From positions 1 to 23,353 of the forward strand of contig JAOZRM010000015.1 in assembly GCA_029940175.1 (NCBI GenBank): a stretch of 23,353 bases of DNA, in the 5' to 3' direction. The notes beneath the pieces were generated by a model. It did not search any database, was not told the origin of the DNA, and saw only the letters and a list, made by a program, of their open reading frames with translations. This document shows, piece by piece, positions 1 through 8,724 of the stretch. The stretch is from Candidatus Sabulitectum sp. Lineage in GTDB: Bacteria > Fermentibacterota > Fermentibacteria > Fermentibacterales > JCC-6. Every line of letters starts with the position of its first letter. Within the stretch, counting starts at the first letter, position 1. Made by a program: the position numbers and the translations under genes.

Positions 1-2
1 AC

Positions 3-107
3 TGGAGAGGCTACAACAGGGATGCTCTTCCAGGAGAACTGTACTACGCTGAAATCAAACCGTCTGTTTTAAGCTTCTCTGCAGGACTTACCTACATGAT
101 ATACTAG
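3..107 (+). CDS. C-terminal end of a probable outer-membrane beta-barrel protein (partial, 5' end outside window)
   Basis: Only the last 34 codons are inside the window; the frame is open from base 3 to the TAG at 105-107. The fragment ends with an alternating polar/hydrophobic stretch (LSFSAGLTYMIY) and a C-terminal tyrosine. A final amphipathic strand with an aromatic last residue is the usual signal recognised by the BAM machinery in outer-membrane barrels. A strong hairpin starts 5 bases after the stop, which supports this being a true gene end. The family cannot be told from 34 residues; a T9SS-associated barrel such as PorV or PorP is possible given sprA nearby, but nothing here shows it. 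Confidence 0.55.
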   Translation, partial: WRGYNRDALPGELYYAEIKPSVLSFSAGLTYMIY

Positions 108-111
108 CAAC

Positions 112-137
112 CAGCCCCCGCCTTTCGGCGGGGGCTG
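112..137 (+). terminator. Hairpin terminator between convergent genes
   Basis: A perfect 11-bp GC-rich stem (CAGCCCCCGCC / GGCGGGGGCTG) closes a TTTC loop. It lies 5 bases after the stop of the partial barrel gene and 40 bases from the stop of the convergent membrane-protein gene. The plus-strand tail (ACTTGTTATT) is only moderately T-rich and the minus-strand tail has no T run, so it most likely ends plus-strand transcripts and may act weakly in both directions. Confidence 0.75.
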
Positions 138-177
138 ACTTGTTATTCCAGTGAAATTATTTAACGCTAAAGGTTAA

Positions 178-876
178 TCATTCTCCGGCATGCTTCCAGG
201 GGCCGTTTGCCATTCCACGTTCCCATATTATCTCCATGATAGACCAGGTGGAAACTGCAAACACCAGTCCGGCCATCATTCCGGCGAATTTGGTTCCTAT
301 AAGAGCGCCAGCCACAATTACACCACCGGAGATAGCTGCCATGAACAGCAGTAGAAGAGTGGAAGCAAAGGAAGTTGCCCCCCATTTGTGGATGAAACGA
401 ACTCTTGTGAGGTGTGTTCCCCAGGCCAGGAGTGGATACCCTATAAAGCCCAGAATTGGCACAGGGATGCCTCGAATGAAAAAAACCATTACAAGCCATA
501 CTGCTGTGGTGAGCAGATAGATCCACACAGCATTTCTTGCGTGCGATTTGTACCAGCCGAGATGTTCTGCGATCTCACCCAGGGCTGTCCAGATGAACAC
601 ACCTCCCACTACTCCAACAAACAATCTGTGTGTAAGTTCACCAAGGAAGAATGCAACGGAGAGAGATCCTGCTGCCAGTGCAGCCAGGACAATGAATGAT
701 ATCAAAACAAAACTGTCGAACCGTTCTTTGCAGCTGGTAAAAAATCGGGCACCGAGAAATTGAATCAGAAGAAACACTGACATGGCATAAAAAGAAAACA
801 ACAATGCTGATGTAGCACTGGGCTCCTGTCCTGACTGGGTGTTGACTGCCAGTGCAAGTATGTTAAATAATCCCAT
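178..876 (-). CDS. Multi-pass integral membrane protein of unknown function
   Basis: The product has 232 residues and about seven hydrophobic segments spread over its whole length, with short charged loops such as SCKERFD and EHLGWYKSHARN, so it is an inner-membrane protein. I do not recognise the family and see no catalytic motif. The start is set at the ATG at 876 because AAGGTGG stands 5 bases upstream of it; an in-frame GTG three codons earlier (883-885) overlaps that ribosome-binding site and is less likely. The gene diverges from the lipoprotein gene at 951 across a 74-base gap and converges on the partial barrel gene at the window start, so it is probably transcribed alone. Confidence 0.8.
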   Translation of the reverse strand: MGLFNILALAVNTQSGQEPSATSALLFSFYAMSVFLLIQFLGARFFTSCKERFDSFVLISFIVLAALAAGSLSVAFFLGELTHRLFVGVVGGVFIWTALGEIAEHLGWYKSHARNAVWIYLLTTAVWLVMVFFIRGIPVPILGFIGYPLLAWGTHLTRVRFIHKWGATSFASTLLLLFMAAISGGVIVAGALIGTKFAGMMAGLVFAVSTWSIMEIIWERGMANGPWKHAGE

Positions 877-950
877 TGATTCCACCTTTCCAGATGTGGG
901 AAACTAAGAAAATTTTGACAGTAGTCAAGCCTGAAGGGAACGAGGGTACC

Positions 951-2951
951 ATGAGGTTTGTTTTAGTGACATTGATTCCACTTGCGCTTCTTCTTACTTC
1001 CTGCGGAGATAGAGGGTTCTCGGAGGAAATTTCCCAGCCTCCTCCAGAGTATCAGCTCATTTCCCAGGGACCCTGGTCCGTTCAGCACGATCCTCTGGAT
1101 GTAGCGATCATGAAGTCACAACTTGTTTTTGTAAGTACGGAGGAATCTGCTCTGGGAAACGAAGTAGACTCTTTAAACTTTAGTAGTTCATTACCTGATT
1201 CTCTTCAGTTTAACAGAGAGTGGCATATTGGCGGTTCTTCGGTTCTTCTGTTTTCTGTCACCATCGCAGATCGCGGGGATGAGCAACTTGTCAGGCGTGC
1301 AAAAGAAGTTTGTTCCACTGCTTCAATTATCCGCCCGGATGGACTGCGATCAGTTTTTCTTTCAGATAGAACTGGTGCTGATATCGACCTGGAAAGAGCC
1401 TCCACCGCAGTGGAACCTCCTCCTGAAATAACACATCATCTCATGGTTTACTTTCAGCAGGACAGCTCAAGAAGCCGTCTTGAAATAATTGACTCACTTG
1501 TTGTAGACTTCAGACGAAGCAATGCCGATTCCCTGGCCTTCACTTTCGTACACAGGGATGCCAGCTCGGTGATCTCATCAACCGCCGGTGTATTCAGAAG
1601 GGGCAGTTCGCTGAATCAATACCTCTGTTATGCTGATTCATCCGGGATATATACCGGTGTATTCCACAACAGCTTTCATATCAACATTCCATATCTGGAC
1701 TCCAGAGGGAGAGTCAGTGTTCAATCCAGACTTACTTCTGCTTACCTGTCCGGCGATGCCTACTATCCGATCTCAGCTGTACCGGAGAATTACATTGTTC
1801 AGATATTCCTCCCTGATTCCATTTCATCATGGACGCCACTCATAAGAGGAGAGTCTCCTGATGAATGGTTTTCCAACCCGGGCGGGATTGTGGGCGGGCT
1901 TCTTATAGCAATAGGCAATTATGCGGAGAAGACACTTTTCCCAAGATACAAAATGCTTGTTCTTGAGGGCTCTCCAATATCTGCAATAGACAGTATTGCA
2001 GTTGAGAAAATTGCCTCAGTGCTGCGAAATTCCCTTGATTTTCCATCAGCTGAGTTTACTTTTGTGGAAATCATTAATCCCGATGGTCCGGTGGTAACAA
2101 CAGCATTTGGCGGAATGCTGTTTTCAAGAGGCTCTCTGGAAATCCTGGCAGATGTGTCAGCATGGGGTGATAATCTGGCAAATGGAATTGTTCCACCAGG
2201 AAGTAATATTCTTATCGATGCAGCAGAGGGTATTCTGCTGCAGTCTCTTCAGCTTGATCCTGTTCTTTCTGATATGCTGGCCGCGTGGATTCCTTTAAGA
2301 TATTATGCTGAAAATACTGAGGATAAAACCCGTGTGGCGTTTATGAGGAGTGTATACCTGAAGTACTATCTTTATAACACTGCTAATCTTGGAGGAAATG
2401 GAAGTACACCTGTTATAGCAGAGTATGCTCTTGGAGATCCTGTACTTAATGATTCACCCCTTAGACGTTTCGTGGTTGGGGGGAAGGGAGTTATTGTTCT
2501 TGAATATCTGTATTCTTTAAGGATGTTGAATCGTCTGCCTTACCTGCTGCAGGATTTCACACACGCTTCCAGTGGTAACTTCTGGTTGAAGATATCATCA
2601 AGCCTCCGGGTTTACCGGGATACAGACAAGTATGATGCACTCAGAGCCCTGTTTTACCAGCCGGGAATACCGCAGATTCATGTGGAGTGGTGGGAAGAGG
2701 ATGAGAAAATTCTTATGGATCTGGTTGAGTTTCAACCGGGATTAACCTTTGATTTAGACTTCAGTCAGTGTGAGTTGCACTTTTCGGATACAACCGTTAC
2801 CAGAACTCTTATGCCTTCAATAGTGCCGGGATTAATTCAGTGTACATCAGGTATTCCAGAGCATGGCGAGGTCACTGCTATTGATCTGAACCATGCTGGT
2901 ATAATTCCTGTGGATCTTATGTACAAGAGAGTGCTGGATGGAGGGCAATAA
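951..2951 (+). CDS. Large exported lipoprotein, possibly a catalytically inactive M1-peptidase-like protein
   Basis: The product has 666 residues. It begins with a short basic n-region, a hydrophobic core and the lipobox LTSC (Cys18), a signal-peptidase II site, so the mature protein is a lipid-anchored envelope protein. The ATG at 951 is chosen because it starts this signal peptide and has GAGGG just upstream; the frame stays open to 876 but would add 25 unlikely residues. No family is certain. Parts of the C-terminal half resemble the layout of M1 metallopeptidases: a GGMLFSRG segment near the GAMEN position, SAWGDN where HExxHxWWGN would be, AAEG where NEG would be, and a late FYQPGIPQIHVEW segment. 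The HExxH zinc site itself is absent. The stop overlaps the ligA start (TAATG), so the two are translationally coupled. Confidence 0.8.
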   Translation: MRFVLVTLIPLALLLTSCGDRGFSEEISQPPPEYQLISQGPWSVQHDPLDVAIMKSQLVFVSTEESALGNEVDSLNFSSSLPDSLQFNREWHIGGSSVLLFSVTIADRGDEQLVRRAKEVCSTASIIRPDGLRSVFLSDRTGADIDLERASTAVEPPPEITHHLMVYFQQDSSRSRLEIIDSLVVDFRRSNADSLAFTFVHRDASSVISSTAGVFRRGSSLNQYLCYADSSGIYTGVFHNSFHINIPYLDSRGRVSVQSRLTSAYLSGDAYYPISAVPENYIVQIFLPDSISSWTPLIRGESPDEWFSNPGGIVGGLLIAIGNYAEKTLFPRYKMLVLEGSPISAIDSIAVEKIASVLRNSLDFPSAEFTFVEIINPDGPVVTTAFGGMLFSRGSLEILADVSAWGDNLANGIVPPGSNILIDAAEGILLQSLQLDPVLSDMLAAWIPLRYYAENTEDKTRVAFMRSVYLKYYLYNTANLGGNGSTPVIAEYALGDPVLNDSPLRRFVVGGKGVIVLEYLYSLRMLNRLPYLLQDFTHASSGNFWLKISSSLRVYRDTDKYDALRALFYQPGIPQIHVEWWEEDEKILMDLVEFQPGLTFDLDFSQCELHFSDTTVTRTLMPSIVPGLIQCTSGIPEHGEVTAIDLNHAGIIPVDLMYKRVLDGGQ

Positions 2952-4933
2952 TGATTCCTCAGAGAGAGATCAATAATCTAACCGCTCTGATCAGAAAGTA
3001 TAACAGGCAGTACTACACCCAAAATGCATCAGACATCACCGATGCTGAGTACGATGCTTTAATGAACAGACTTATCTTTCTGGAGAGGGAGAACCCCGAG
3101 CTGCACTCTGATGATTCCCCCACGGCCAGAGTTGGCTCGGTACCGCTGGCCAGTTTCTCCACCGTTATTCATGATCCGCCAATGCTCAGCCTGTCAAATG
3201 TTTTCACCAGTGAAGATTTCCTTGCGTTTCACTCAAGAGTGCTCTCTGAGCTGGGAAAAGATCAGGTAGAGTATTCGGTGGAACCAAAACTGGATGGTGT
3301 TTCCCTTGCTCTTGTGTACGAGAACTCTGTGCTTGTTTCAGCCGGCACCAGAGGTGACGGGGTCAGGGGAGAGGATGTTACAGAAAATGCAAGAACCATT
3401 CGTTCAATCCCACTGAGGTTAGATACCAGCCAATCAGTTAGTGTGGAGATCCGTGGAGAGGTTTTCTTCATGACGAAAGATTTCCAGGTTATGAACAGAG
3501 AAAGGGAAGAAGCCGGTAAATCCCCCTTTGCAAATCCCAGAAACGCCACCAGTGGATCCCTCCGCCAATTGGACAGCACAGTAACTGCCGGTCGACCACT
3601 TTACTTTATTGCTTACGCATCAGGTCACAATCCCCCTGGATTGAAAACACAGGAAGAGCTTTTTCAGCAACTCCACCTGTGGGGTTTCCATATTAATTCC
3701 ATGAACAGTATCTGTAATTCTCCAGCACAGGTTGTTTTAGCTTACAATAACCTTGTTGATAATCGAGTAGATCTTCCAATGGAAATTGACGGGATGGTGA
3801 TCAAACTCAACAGCTTTTCCCAGCGGGGAGACATTGGTTCCCTCTCCCGTGCTCCCAGGTGGGCTACAGCCTGGAAATTTCATGCAGAAGAAATGTCAAC
3901 TACTCTTATTGACATCGAGGTGCAGGTGGGCCGCACAGGGAGGCTTACTCCAGTTGCCAGACTTGAACCGGTGCAGGTTGGCGGTGTTGTTGTTACCAAT
4001 GCCACTCTTCACAATCAGGATGAGGTGATCAGAAAAGATGTTCGAGTGGGGGATATCGTTCTTGTTCGCAGAGCCGGGGATGTAATTCCTGAGGTTGTAA
4101 CCAGTCTTCCCCCGGAAGATGGTGAAAGAGGCAGGGAATTTCAGATGCCTGACGAATGCCCTGTGTGTAAGGGACCTGTAGTGCAACCAGAGGGGGAGGT
4201 TAACCTCTACTGCATTAACCCGTCGTGTGAAGCTAGAATAAGAAGGAGTCTCCAGCACTGGGCCTCCAGGAAGGCTCTGGATATTGACGGACTGGGTAAA
4301 CAGCTTTGCGGGCAGCTGGTTGACGCAGGTATGGTGAATTCCATTGCCGATCTCTACAGCCTTAACTATCACGAACTCACTGCTCTTGAAAGAATGGGTG
4401 AGTTAAAGGCAACCAAACTGTTTACCGCACTGGAGAAAAGCAGAAAGAGTTCTCTGAGTCGTTTCTTAACAGGCCTGGGTATTCCCGGTGTTGGAGAAGT
4501 GGCTTCAAGGGACATTGCAGCCGAATTTACGACCCTGGAAGCTCTTGGAGGCGCCCCAGAGGAAGAACTACTTGCAGTTAAGGGTATTGGTCCGGTTACG
4601 GCGCTGGCCATCAGGAGATTCTTTACAAACCCCATAACATCTGATGTGATTGAGCAGCTGATCAAAGCTGGTTTCCATCCTGTGGAAGAAGCAACAGGCA
4701 GGGGTTCTTCTCTTGCAGGAGAAACCATTGTTTTTACAGGAACACTGGCAATGCCCAGACAGAAAGCCAAAGAGCTGGCAATGAAAGCAGGGGCGAAGGT
4801 TACGGGAACAATTACCGGTAAGACAACCATCCTGGTTGCAGGAGAGAATGCCGGTTCAAAGCTGAAAAAAGCTGAGAAACTGGGAGTCAGAGTGGTATCA
4901 GAGCAGGAATTTCTGGAATCTGCTGTTGACTGA
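2951..4933 (+). CDS. ligA: NAD-dependent DNA ligase LigA
   Basis: LigA seals nicks in duplex DNA during replication and repair, using NAD+ to adenylate its active-site lysine. The 660 residues match the usual family length and domain order. An N-terminal Ia region (YYTQNASDITDAEYDALMN) is followed by the adenylation domain with the KLDG motif (Lys113) and TRGDGVRGEDVTEN. After the OB region comes a four-cysteine zinc finger (Cys403, 406, 421, 426), then helix-hairpin-helix repeats (about residues 440-570) and a C-terminal BRCT domain (about 585-660, GETIVFTGTL). The ATG overlaps the upstream stop by one base and has GGAGGG 5 bases before it. It appears intact. The neighbouring lipoprotein gene is unrelated in function, so the pairing reflects operon arrangement, not a shared pathway. 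Confidence 0.98.
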   Translation: MIPQREINNLTALIRKYNRQYYTQNASDITDAEYDALMNRLIFLERENPELHSDDSPTARVGSVPLASFSTVIHDPPMLSLSNVFTSEDFLAFHSRVLSELGKDQVEYSVEPKLDGVSLALVYENSVLVSAGTRGDGVRGEDVTENARTIRSIPLRLDTSQSVSVEIRGEVFFMTKDFQVMNREREEAGKSPFANPRNATSGSLRQLDSTVTAGRPLYFIAYASGHNPPGLKTQEELFQQLHLWGFHINSMNSICNSPAQVVLAYNNLVDNRVDLPMEIDGMVIKLNSFSQRGDIGSLSRAPRWATAWKFHAEEMSTTLIDIEVQVGRTGRLTPVARLEPVQVGGVVVTNATLHNQDEVIRKDVRVGDIVLVRRAGDVIPEVVTSLPPEDGERGREFQMPDECPVCKGPVVQPEGEVNLYCINPSCEARIRRSLQHWASRKALDIDGLGKQLCGQLVDAGMVNSIADLYSLNYHELTALERMGELKATKLFTALEKSRKSSLSRFLTGLGIPGVGEVASRDIAAEFTTLEALGGAPEEELLAVKGIGPVTALAIRRFFTNPITSDVIEQLIKAGFHPVEEATGRGSSLAGETIVFTGTLAMPRQKAKELAMKAGAKVTGTITGKTTILVAGENAGSKLKKAEKLGVRVVSEQEFLESAVD

Positions 4934-5019
4934 ATTCGTTTTTCATGAAAGAATCAACCTTGTATATCTGGATGACAGCTCCCTGAATTGCAAGGTTAGC
5001 AGTTTTTTATTCGGAAGAA

Positions 5020-5047
5020 AAGCGCCGTATCGGTTGATACGGCGCTT
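5020..5047 (-). terminator. Rho-independent terminator downstream of serC
   Basis: A perfect 12-bp stem (AAGCGCCGTATC / GATACGGCGCTT) with a 4-base loop lies 10 bases beyond the serC stop. Read on the minus strand it is followed by a T-rich run (TTTTCTTCC, counting the end of the stem), the classic intrinsic terminator layout for serC. On the plus strand the bases after the stem are GAGAGCG, so it is a poor terminator for ligA. Confidence 0.8.
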
Positions 5048-5057
5048 GAGAGCGAAT

Positions 5058-6146
5058 TTAGTTCTTTGCCTTGAAGTCGTTCATGAAGTCCACAAGAGCT
5101 GAAACTGATTCGTAGGAAACAGCATTGTATGTGGAAGCACGGCATCCTCCAACAGAGCGGTGGCCCTTAAGACCCATGAGACCCTTCTCTGCGCCTTCGG
5201 CTATGAATTTTTTCTCGAGTTCTTCTGAAGGAAGCTTGAATGTGACATTCATGAAGCTTCGGCTTGCAACATCCTGTACATGGGGTCTGTAGTAGCCGTT
5301 GCTGTTGTCCATGGTGCCGTAGAAGAGATCAGCCTTTTTCTTGTTAAGTGCAGCGATACCTTCGAGGCCGCCATTCTCAAGTATCCATTCCATCACAAGA
5401 CCTACGATGAATACAGGAAGACTCGGAGGGGTGTTGAAAAGGCTGTCTTTCGCGATATGAGTTCTGTAGTTGACCATTGTGGGGATGTCTTCTCTGGCTG
5501 TGTCTGCAAAACTCTTCTTTATGATGATTGCAACTGTTCCAGACGGGCCAATGTTCTTCTGAGCACCTGCATAGATCAAACTGAACTTGCTGAAATCCAT
5601 TGGATGTGAAAGGAAATCACTGGACATGTCGCAGATATGAGGCACATCTCCCGTATTCGGGAAGTTCCACATTTCGGTACCGTAAATGGTGTTGTTGCTT
5701 GTTGTATGGACATATGCAGCGCCGGGAGTGAGATTGAACTCTTTCGGAATGTATGAGAAGAGTTTGTCTTCGCTTGATGCTGCAACATTAACCTTGCCGA
5801 AGTACTTTGCTTCCTTTATTGCTTTTTTCGACCAGGCGCCGGTATTCACATAGTCAGCAGTCATGCCTTCTTTGAGGAAGTTGAAAGGTATATGGAAGAA
5901 CTGGGAGCTTGCGCCGCCGCCAACGAACAGAACAGCGTATTCATCCGGGTTGAGCCCCATTATTTTAAGCATGTTGCTCTGTGTTCTCTTGAACATCTTA
6001 TCGAAAGGCTTGGATCGGTGGGATATCTCCATGACTGACATTCCCTGTCCGTCGAATTCAAGAACTCCCATTTCTGCTGCTTTTTTGACCACTTCGTAAG
6101 GAAGTGCTGCGGGTCCGGCAAAGAAGTTATGTACTCTGCGAGCCAT
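5058..6146 (-). CDS. serC: Phosphoserine aminotransferase SerC
   Basis: SerC is a cytoplasmic PLP enzyme that converts 3-phosphohydroxypyruvate and glutamate to phosphoserine in serine biosynthesis (and the equivalent step of pyridoxal phosphate synthesis in some bacteria). The 362 residues match the family length. The N-terminal motif FFAGPAALP, the SHRSKPFD phosphate-binding segment, HTTSNNTIYGTE, the AGAQKNIGPSG motif with the PLP lysine (Lys197) and the late GLKGHRSVGGCRAS segment are all present. The start is the ATG at 6146, with GGAGG 5 bases upstream; an ATG four codons earlier (6156-6158) overlaps this ribosome-binding site. It lies 110 bases downstream of lptG on the same strand and is followed at once by a terminator, so it is the last gene of the lptF-lptG-serC set or has its own promoter in the gap. 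Confidence 0.97.
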   Translation of the reverse strand: MARRVHNFFAGPAALPYEVVKKAAEMGVLEFDGQGMSVMEISHRSKPFDKMFKRTQSNMLKIMGLNPDEYAVLFVGGGASSQFFHIPFNFLKEGMTADYVNTGAWSKKAIKEAKYFGKVNVAASSEDKLFSYIPKEFNLTPGAAYVHTTSNNTIYGTEMWNFPNTGDVPHICDMSSDFLSHPMDFSKFSLIYAGAQKNIGPSGTVAIIIKKSFADTAREDIPTMVNYRTHIAKDSLFNTPPSLPVFIVGLVMEWILENGGLEGIAALNKKKADLFYGTMDNSNGYYRPHVQDVASRSFMNVTFKLPSEELEKKFIAEGAEKGLMGLKGHRSVGGCRASTYNAVSYESVSALVDFMNDFKAKN

Positions 6147-6256
6147 TACTGCCTCCATTTGTCTTTAGAACCGTTAATTGGAAGAATCTGCCAAAGGGCA
6201 GGTGAACACAGGAACCATACAGAAAGAACTACCTTTTTTGCAATAGCTATATCTTC

Positions 6257-7342
6257 TTATTGCTGGCCGGCTCTCCTGAAAAGCCAGATACCAAGTATTA
6301 CGAAAACAACTTCCGGCAGAGCGGCTGCAAGAATGGGCTCCAGTGCACCTTTATGACCCAGCGTCTGTCCGAATCTGGCCAGTGAGAAGAAGATGAATCC
6401 CAGAAGCACAGCAAGGCCGATACTGGTTGATTTCCCGCTTCTCGGGTTGTTCGTGGCTAGAGGAGCCCCTACGAGAACCATGATAAGTGTTGAAAAAGGG
6501 AAGAAGAGGGTTAGCCAGAACTCCACAAGGTCACCGGTTGGATTTCCTCCGGCGGTTCTTACCCTTTCGATATGTTCCCGGAGCTGGAAGATATTCATTT
6601 CAGCAGCGCTTTTTCTTCTGCTTCCAAAATCCTCCGGTGTATCCGCTATCTCCGGTAGAGGCAGAGTATCATGGAGGATAAAGGACATTTCACCGGAGGG
6701 TGAGAATCTTCTCTCCTCTGCTGTTATTCCAGTCCACACTGAATCCATGAATACCAGTCGCCGGGCATCCACCCTCCTTGTAACTCGCAGGCTATCGTCG
6801 AACCACTCCACAATACCCCTGGAAATGTTTGCCTGTCTTCCGTCAAAAAGCCCTATCTCTACAATTGCTCCGTCCAGTGTTCTGTGAGCAAAGTCGTTTC
6901 GCATCAGGTAGTTAATGGGGTCTCTGCCGTCAATCTCCACCCTTTTTACCTGTGCCTGCAGGTAGTTTGCGTCCGCCATGACAAAGTCTCCAACAACCAG
7001 TGTAAATACGCTGATGATAAATCCTACGAATATCAGAGGCAGAAATATCCTTGGAATGGAAACACCGGAAGCACGCATTGCCGTTAGTTCGTTGTTCTTT
7101 GCCATTCCCGTCACGAGAAGAAGAGAGCAGATCAAAACGGCTATTGGTGTTACCAGAACTATGATGTAAGGCAGACCGTAGAAATAGTATCTCAGGAAAG
7201 TCATCACAGTGACATCTTTGTCTACCCATCTGCTGAAGTGATCAAAGGCATTTACTGTAACAAATATTACGGTGAATGAAAGAACCGCCATGAAGATCAT
7301 CCTGATAAAGTGCCAGCCCAGGTATCTGTCCAGCAATTTCAC
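6257..7342 (-). CDS. lptG: LPS export permease, LptG-type (YjgP/YjgQ family)
   Basis: This is an inner-membrane subunit of the LptB2FG transporter that extracts lipopolysaccharide and passes it to the periplasmic bridge. The 361 residues fit the family: an amphipathic N-terminus (MKLLDRYLGWHF), three membrane spans within the first ~120 residues including the coupling-helix region KNNELTAMRASGVS, a soluble periplasmic domain (about residues 125-265), and three spans near the C-terminus. The start codon is GTG at 7342, overlapping the TGA stop of the upstream lptF (GTGA), with AAGGAAG about 7 bases before it. The 4-base overlap implies coupled synthesis of the two partner subunits. Which of the pair is true LptF or LptG cannot be settled by eye; G is assigned by second position in the operon and by the shorter length. 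Confidence 0.88.
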   Translation of the reverse strand: MKLLDRYLGWHFIRMIFMAVLSFTVIFVTVNAFDHFSRWVDKDVTVMTFLRYYFYGLPYIIVLVTPIAVLICSLLLVTGMAKNNELTAMRASGVSIPRIFLPLIFVGFIISVFTLVVGDFVMADANYLQAQVKRVEIDGRDPINYLMRNDFAHRTLDGAIVEIGLFDGRQANISRGIVEWFDDSLRVTRRVDARRLVFMDSVWTGITAEERRFSPSGEMSFILHDTLPLPEIADTPEDFGSRRKSAAEMNIFQLREHIERVRTAGGNPTGDLVEFWLTLFFPFSTLIMVLVGAPLATNNPRSGKSTSIGLAVLLGFIFFSLARFGQTLGHKGALEPILAAALPEVVFVILGIWLFRRAGQQ

Positions 7343-8679
7343 TTACGGCTTCCTTTTCTTTTGAGTCTCTGTATGAGTTCCTTGAAGTCAGGGAGTGGAA
7401 TTGGATGCCCTTCGCGCATACTTCTGTAAGTGAGGTATACACCCAGCGCACCAAGTAAAATATTGGGAGACCACATAGCAGCCCATGCAGCTACTCTTCC
7501 CCGGTCTGCCATTTGCTCACCGGCGATAAGGAAGAAGTAATAAACAAGTATGAAAACCAGGCTCATGGATACAGCCAGCCCTGTATTGGAATTTTTTGAA
7601 GATAGTCCAAGTGGTACACCAAGAAGAACGAATACTATGCAGGCGAAAGGTATTGAGTACTTTTTGTGAATTTCGACATTGTATTTGCCGATGTTCTTTT
7701 GAAGATTGTTTACCTGTTCATTCAGTAGTATGAGATCAGTGGATGTTCCTGTGAGCAATGTCATGGAGTTTCTTATTCTTCTGGTACTGTCTCCCAGAGC
7801 AACAGGATTGTCTCCGTTGTGTACTGATGCCATAAAAGAATTTGCAACAGTGGATATGCTATCGACAAGAAGGGTTTTCCGCTCACCCAGGCTGTCCACA
7901 AAAATTCCCATCTGTTCTGCAGACATTTCCCTGTCACCTCTGCTGTTTCTGTCGTGTCTGACAAGTTCCTCAGATCGGGCAATATCAATTATGTATGAGC
8001 TGAAAGAGGCATATCTGTAGCCGTTTATGCGATCCTTTTCGTGCATCTGACCATCTTCCAGCGTCAGTCTGAGATGATTGGCACCCACAGGTTCCATGGT
8101 GCCCTCCATGGCTGTGATAGTTCGGTCCGGGGCTCCCGGAGCACTTGTGTGAATGATCACTCCTATCAATTTGCCTGTAAGATCATCCTTTTCCTGTACA
8201 AATATCCTGTAGTTATCGATCTCATCAACAAACATCCCCGGTTCTATTCTTGCAGTTGGTCTCATTGTTCCAATATCCAGGAGAAGATTTCTGGCAACAT
8301 GGTTAGCCTCAGGAAGAATGCTGTTGTTGAACACCACAAGAATGCCTGCAATGATCAGTGCAACCATTCCAAGGGGAAACATTATGTTGTAGATGCTGGC
8401 TCCACTGGCTTTCATGGCAGTGATCTCAAGATCTCCCGACAATCTGCCAACGGCAATAAGAATACCTGCAAGAACTCCCATTGGAACAACCACAGCAATC
8501 ATCGACGGGAGAAGAAGCAGGAAGATCTCTACAACAATGCGCATGGGAACGCCTTTGCTTACAATGAGATCCAGCAGATCCAGAAGCTTGTCAAGAAGCA
8601 TTATGAAAGTAAACAGCCCCAGAGACAGCAGAAATGGAGGAAAGAACTCTTTCAGAACGTAAACTTGCAACTTTTTCAT
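7339..8679 (-). CDS. lptF: LPS export permease, LptF-type (YjgP/YjgQ family)
   Basis: This is the partner inner-membrane subunit of the LptB2FG exporter. It has the family layout: N-terminal spans, a coupling segment DLEITAMKASGASIYNIMFPLG, a periplasmic domain and C-terminal spans (IPFACIVFVLLGVPLG, then VFILVYYFFLIAGEQMADRG). At 446 residues it is clearly longer than the roughly 360 typical of proteobacterial members. The extra length lies in the periplasmic region and includes a charged, helix-prone stretch at about residues 225-320 (SRGDREMSAEQMG, LTGTSTDLILLNEQVNNLQ) that could form a coiled coil. The ATG at 8679 has a weak ribosome-binding site (GGGA). A near-consensus promoter lies 46 bases upstream. 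It is the first gene of the lptF-lptG(-serC) transcript. Confidence 0.88.
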   Translation of the reverse strand: MKKLQVYVLKEFFPPFLLSLGLFTFIMLLDKLLDLLDLIVSKGVPMRIVVEIFLLLLPSMIAVVVPMGVLAGILIAVGRLSGDLEITAMKASGASIYNIMFPLGMVALIIAGILVVFNNSILPEANHVARNLLLDIGTMRPTARIEPGMFVDEIDNYRIFVQEKDDLTGKLIGVIIHTSAPGAPDRTITAMEGTMEPVGANHLRLTLEDGQMHEKDRINGYRYASFSSYIIDIARSEELVRHDRNSRGDREMSAEQMGIFVDSLGERKTLLVDSISTVANSFMASVHNGDNPVALGDSTRRIRNSMTLLTGTSTDLILLNEQVNNLQKNIGKYNVEIHKKYSIPFACIVFVLLGVPLGLSSKNSNTGLAVSMSLVFILVYYFFLIAGEQMADRGRVAAWAAMWSPNILLGALGVYLTYRSMREGHPIPLPDFKELIQRLKRKGSRK

Positions 8680-8724
8680 TAAATTCCCATGATAGACGCT
8701 TGCTTTACTGGTGGCGAACGATGA

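Noticed and set aside
915..943. TTGACA at 915-920 as the -35 box of the lipoprotein-ligA operon
   Set aside because: With a 17-base spacer the -10 position reads GAACGA, and transcription would start on the ribosome-binding site immediately before the ATG at 951.
3896..4830. Minus-strand open frames opposite ligA
   Set aside because: They run antisense to the conserved zinc-finger, HhH and BRCT regions of LigA; no independent evidence of coding.
6147..6256. Separate promoter for serC in the 110-base lptG-serC gap
   Set aside because: The best pair found (TTGCAA, 18 bases, TATGGT on the minus strand) matches at only four positions in each hexamer; read-through from lptG is equally plausible. 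A 5-bp hairpin at 6188-6201 has no T run and is not a terminator.
8041..8682. Plus-strand open frame of 213 codons opposite lptF
   Set aside because: It is rich in His, Asn and Lys, shows no family features, lacks its own ribosome-binding site and lies wholly opposite a well-supported membrane-protein gene.
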